Source: JBNJEM01 sp051745935 (GTDB lineage: Bacteria > Planctomycetota > Planctomycetia > Pirellulales > Pirellulaceae). From it: a DNA stretch of 6,155 bases. The notes beneath the pieces are model-generated. The model had not been told where the DNA came from. It did no database searches and saw only the letters and a program-made list of their open reading frames with translations. The first letter of the stretch is position 1. Each line of letters opens with the position of its first letter. The stretch spans positions 1-6,155 of the forward strand of contig JBNJEM010000489.1 in the NCBI GenBank assembly GCA_051745935.1, given 5' to 3'. Shown one piece after another: positions 4,978-6,155 of the stretch. A program made the translations under genes and the position numbers.

Positions 4978-6155
4978 ATGGGTATCATGCACGATCGTTT
5001 GTCACTCGCGTGGTTGGTCATATTCTGTTGTCCCGCAGCGGGTATTTCGATGGCGTGGTGCCAAACCGAAAAGCCATCTCAACAAGTGGCTGGTGGGAAT
5101 CAAGTTCAAGGGATGGCGGGAGAAGATGAAGCCAGCTCGCCCGATCGGCCAGCATTACAGCCACGGCTTGACGCGCGGCGATTCAAGGAACGAAACGAGG
5201 CCACTCGCCAACTTCTCGCTCGCGGCCCGCAATGCGTGCCGCTGCTTGTAACCTTGCTCGGCGCCGAATCTCGGGAGGTTCAATTTCGCGCGGCAGAGAT
5301 GTTGCGTCGCCATTTTGAGTTTGACCAGGTTGCCCCCCATCTTGTTGCGGCCGTGGTCAAGCCATATGGACTGCAAGCGCGAAAGATCCTCCGCGATCGC
5401 GCGCTGTTGCAAGTGTCCAATGTAGCCGACATGGACAACGCCAGGAAGCTTCTTGGGTTTTGGCGCACCGACATCGAATCCTTGCGGCGGCGCGTGATAT
5501 TTGATCTTCCGGAGGCGCGGAGGCGGGAAAAAGTGATGGCCGTGGTCGCGCCGCTGATCGGCCTAGCCGAGAAGGCCGCCTTGTTTAACCAATCCTTATC
5601 CACCCTGAAAACGCTCGACTTGCATTATGACCATCGACACAGTCCTGGATACCTCATCGCGGAGACCCTAGCCGACGGGCTGTTGCAAGGTGATCAGAGA
5701 AAGACGAGTTTTGCCCGGGATTACATCCAGGCTTTCGAAACACTAGCTGAAGAAATGCGCGATGAGGGCCGCGGCGGCTCCACGATACGAAAAGAAGTCG
5801 TGGAGCGGGCGAACATGAGCGACGGGGCGACGAGTTTTCTTGTCCAAATGCTGGATACCGATACCAAGCCGTACCAAATTCTAACCGCGCGGCTGAAGGT
5901 TGACGTGGAAGCTTTAAGAGAGGATTTCTTTCGGGGGCTGGCGCGGCTTGATACGAAAGAGTGTTACCGATGCGTGGGCAAAGTCCATATTGCGGATATG
6001 CTGCTGGAATCGCTTGAACAGTGGCCGCGGATGGGGCGGGAAGGCGTCGTTCAGGATCTCGTCGACCAGCTGGTATTAACGGTCTCATCCGGTGACAAGC
6101 CCAAAGCACTCGCATTGCTCGATGCGATGGACGGCTGCTTTGAACTGGAATCAAG
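4978..6155 (+). CDS. Exported protein of unknown function with HEAT-like segment (3' end off window)
   Basis: The frame is open from a TGA at 4945-4947 to the window edge. From the ATG at 4978 it gives 392 codons; the ATG at 4987 is an equally good start, and neither has a strong Shine-Dalgarno sequence. The N-terminus looks like a Sec signal peptide: a basic Asp-Arg start, a hydrophobic core from about 8 to 26 (LSLAWLVIFCCPAAG) and a likely cleavage region near A-W-C-Q (26-29). No lipobox is seen. After a polar linker, residues about 66-112 fit the HEAT-like pattern F-x-x-R-x-x-A-T-x-x-L-x-x-x-G-P ... E-V-x-x-R-A-A-x-x-L-R. This pattern is frequent in planctomycete secreted proteins. The rest is predicted helical from its heptad-like Leu/Ala spacing, with a C-Y-R-C pair at 329-332 that lacks the His of a haem-binding CXXCH. 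It probably acts by protein-protein contact outside the cytoplasm. I do not recognise a family. Confidence 0.8.
   Translation, partial: MGIMHDRLSLAWLVIFCCPAAGISMAWCQTEKPSQQVAGGNQVQGMAGEDEASSPDRPALQPRLDARRFKERNEATRQLLARGPQCVPLLVTLLGAESREVQFRAAEMLRRHFEFDQVAPHLVAAVVKPYGLQARKILRDRALLQVSNVADMDNARKLLGFWRTDIESLRRRVIFDLPEARRREKVMAVVAPLIGLAEKAALFNQSLSTLKTLDLHYDHRHSPGYLIAETLADGLLQGDQRKTSFARDYIQAFETLAEEMRDEGRGGSTIRKEVVERANMSDGATSFLVQMLDTDTKPYQILTARLKVDVEALREDFFRGLARLDTKECYRCVGKVHIADMLLESLEQWPRMGREGVVQDLVDQLVLTVSSGDKPKALALLDAMDGCFELES

Overview
The window reads as chromosomal DNA of a planctomycete, probably Pirellulales-like. The main pointer is the minus-strand protein at the left edge. Its N-terminus (residues 8-90) has the D-P-Y-Y-x-W-L-G-I-P-P / H-H-Y-R-L-L-G-I / L-N-E-V-A-A-A-R / K-K-A-A-Y-D pattern that I associate with large planctomycete proteins of degenerate DnaJ-like N-terminus. 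The loose gene spacing, large non-coding gaps and G+C-rich third codon positions fit. This is recognition from memory, not a database result.

Layout. (1) Positions 1-1663, minus strand: a 3'-truncated gene for a membrane-anchored protein with a J-like N-terminus, one transmembrane helix and four PEGA-like repeats. It is open for all 554 codons present. (2) Positions 1664-2945: about 1.28 kb between divergent genes with no convincing gene. It holds a 99-bp repeat (copy A), a GTACAC/GTGTAC palindrome and a run of five short hairpins just upstream of panD. (3) Positions 2946-3311, plus strand: panD, aspartate 1-decarboxylase, with all key residues. (4) Positions 3504-4661, plus strand: an M24B (Xaa-Pro peptidase type) metallopeptidase with all five metal ligands. 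(5) Positions 4662-4977: a gap holding copy B of the repeat, inverted relative to copy A. (6) Positions 4978 to the right edge, plus strand: a 3'-truncated gene for an exported protein with a HEAT-like segment and no recognised function.

The genes do not form an obvious pathway. PanD makes beta-alanine for pantothenate and coenzyme A. The M24B peptidase is a housekeeping-type hydrolase. The two edge genes encode envelope or exported proteins. PanD and the peptidase lie in the same direction 192 bp apart, so co-transcription is possible but not shown. Both genes sit between two inverted copies of a roughly 100-bp sequence about 2.25 kb apart.

I see no defence system, CRISPR array, tRNA, rRNA or intact insertion sequence. 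The observations most worth following are the inverted repeat pair, whose differences look like those of a decayed coding sequence, and the hairpin-rich leader upstream of panD.
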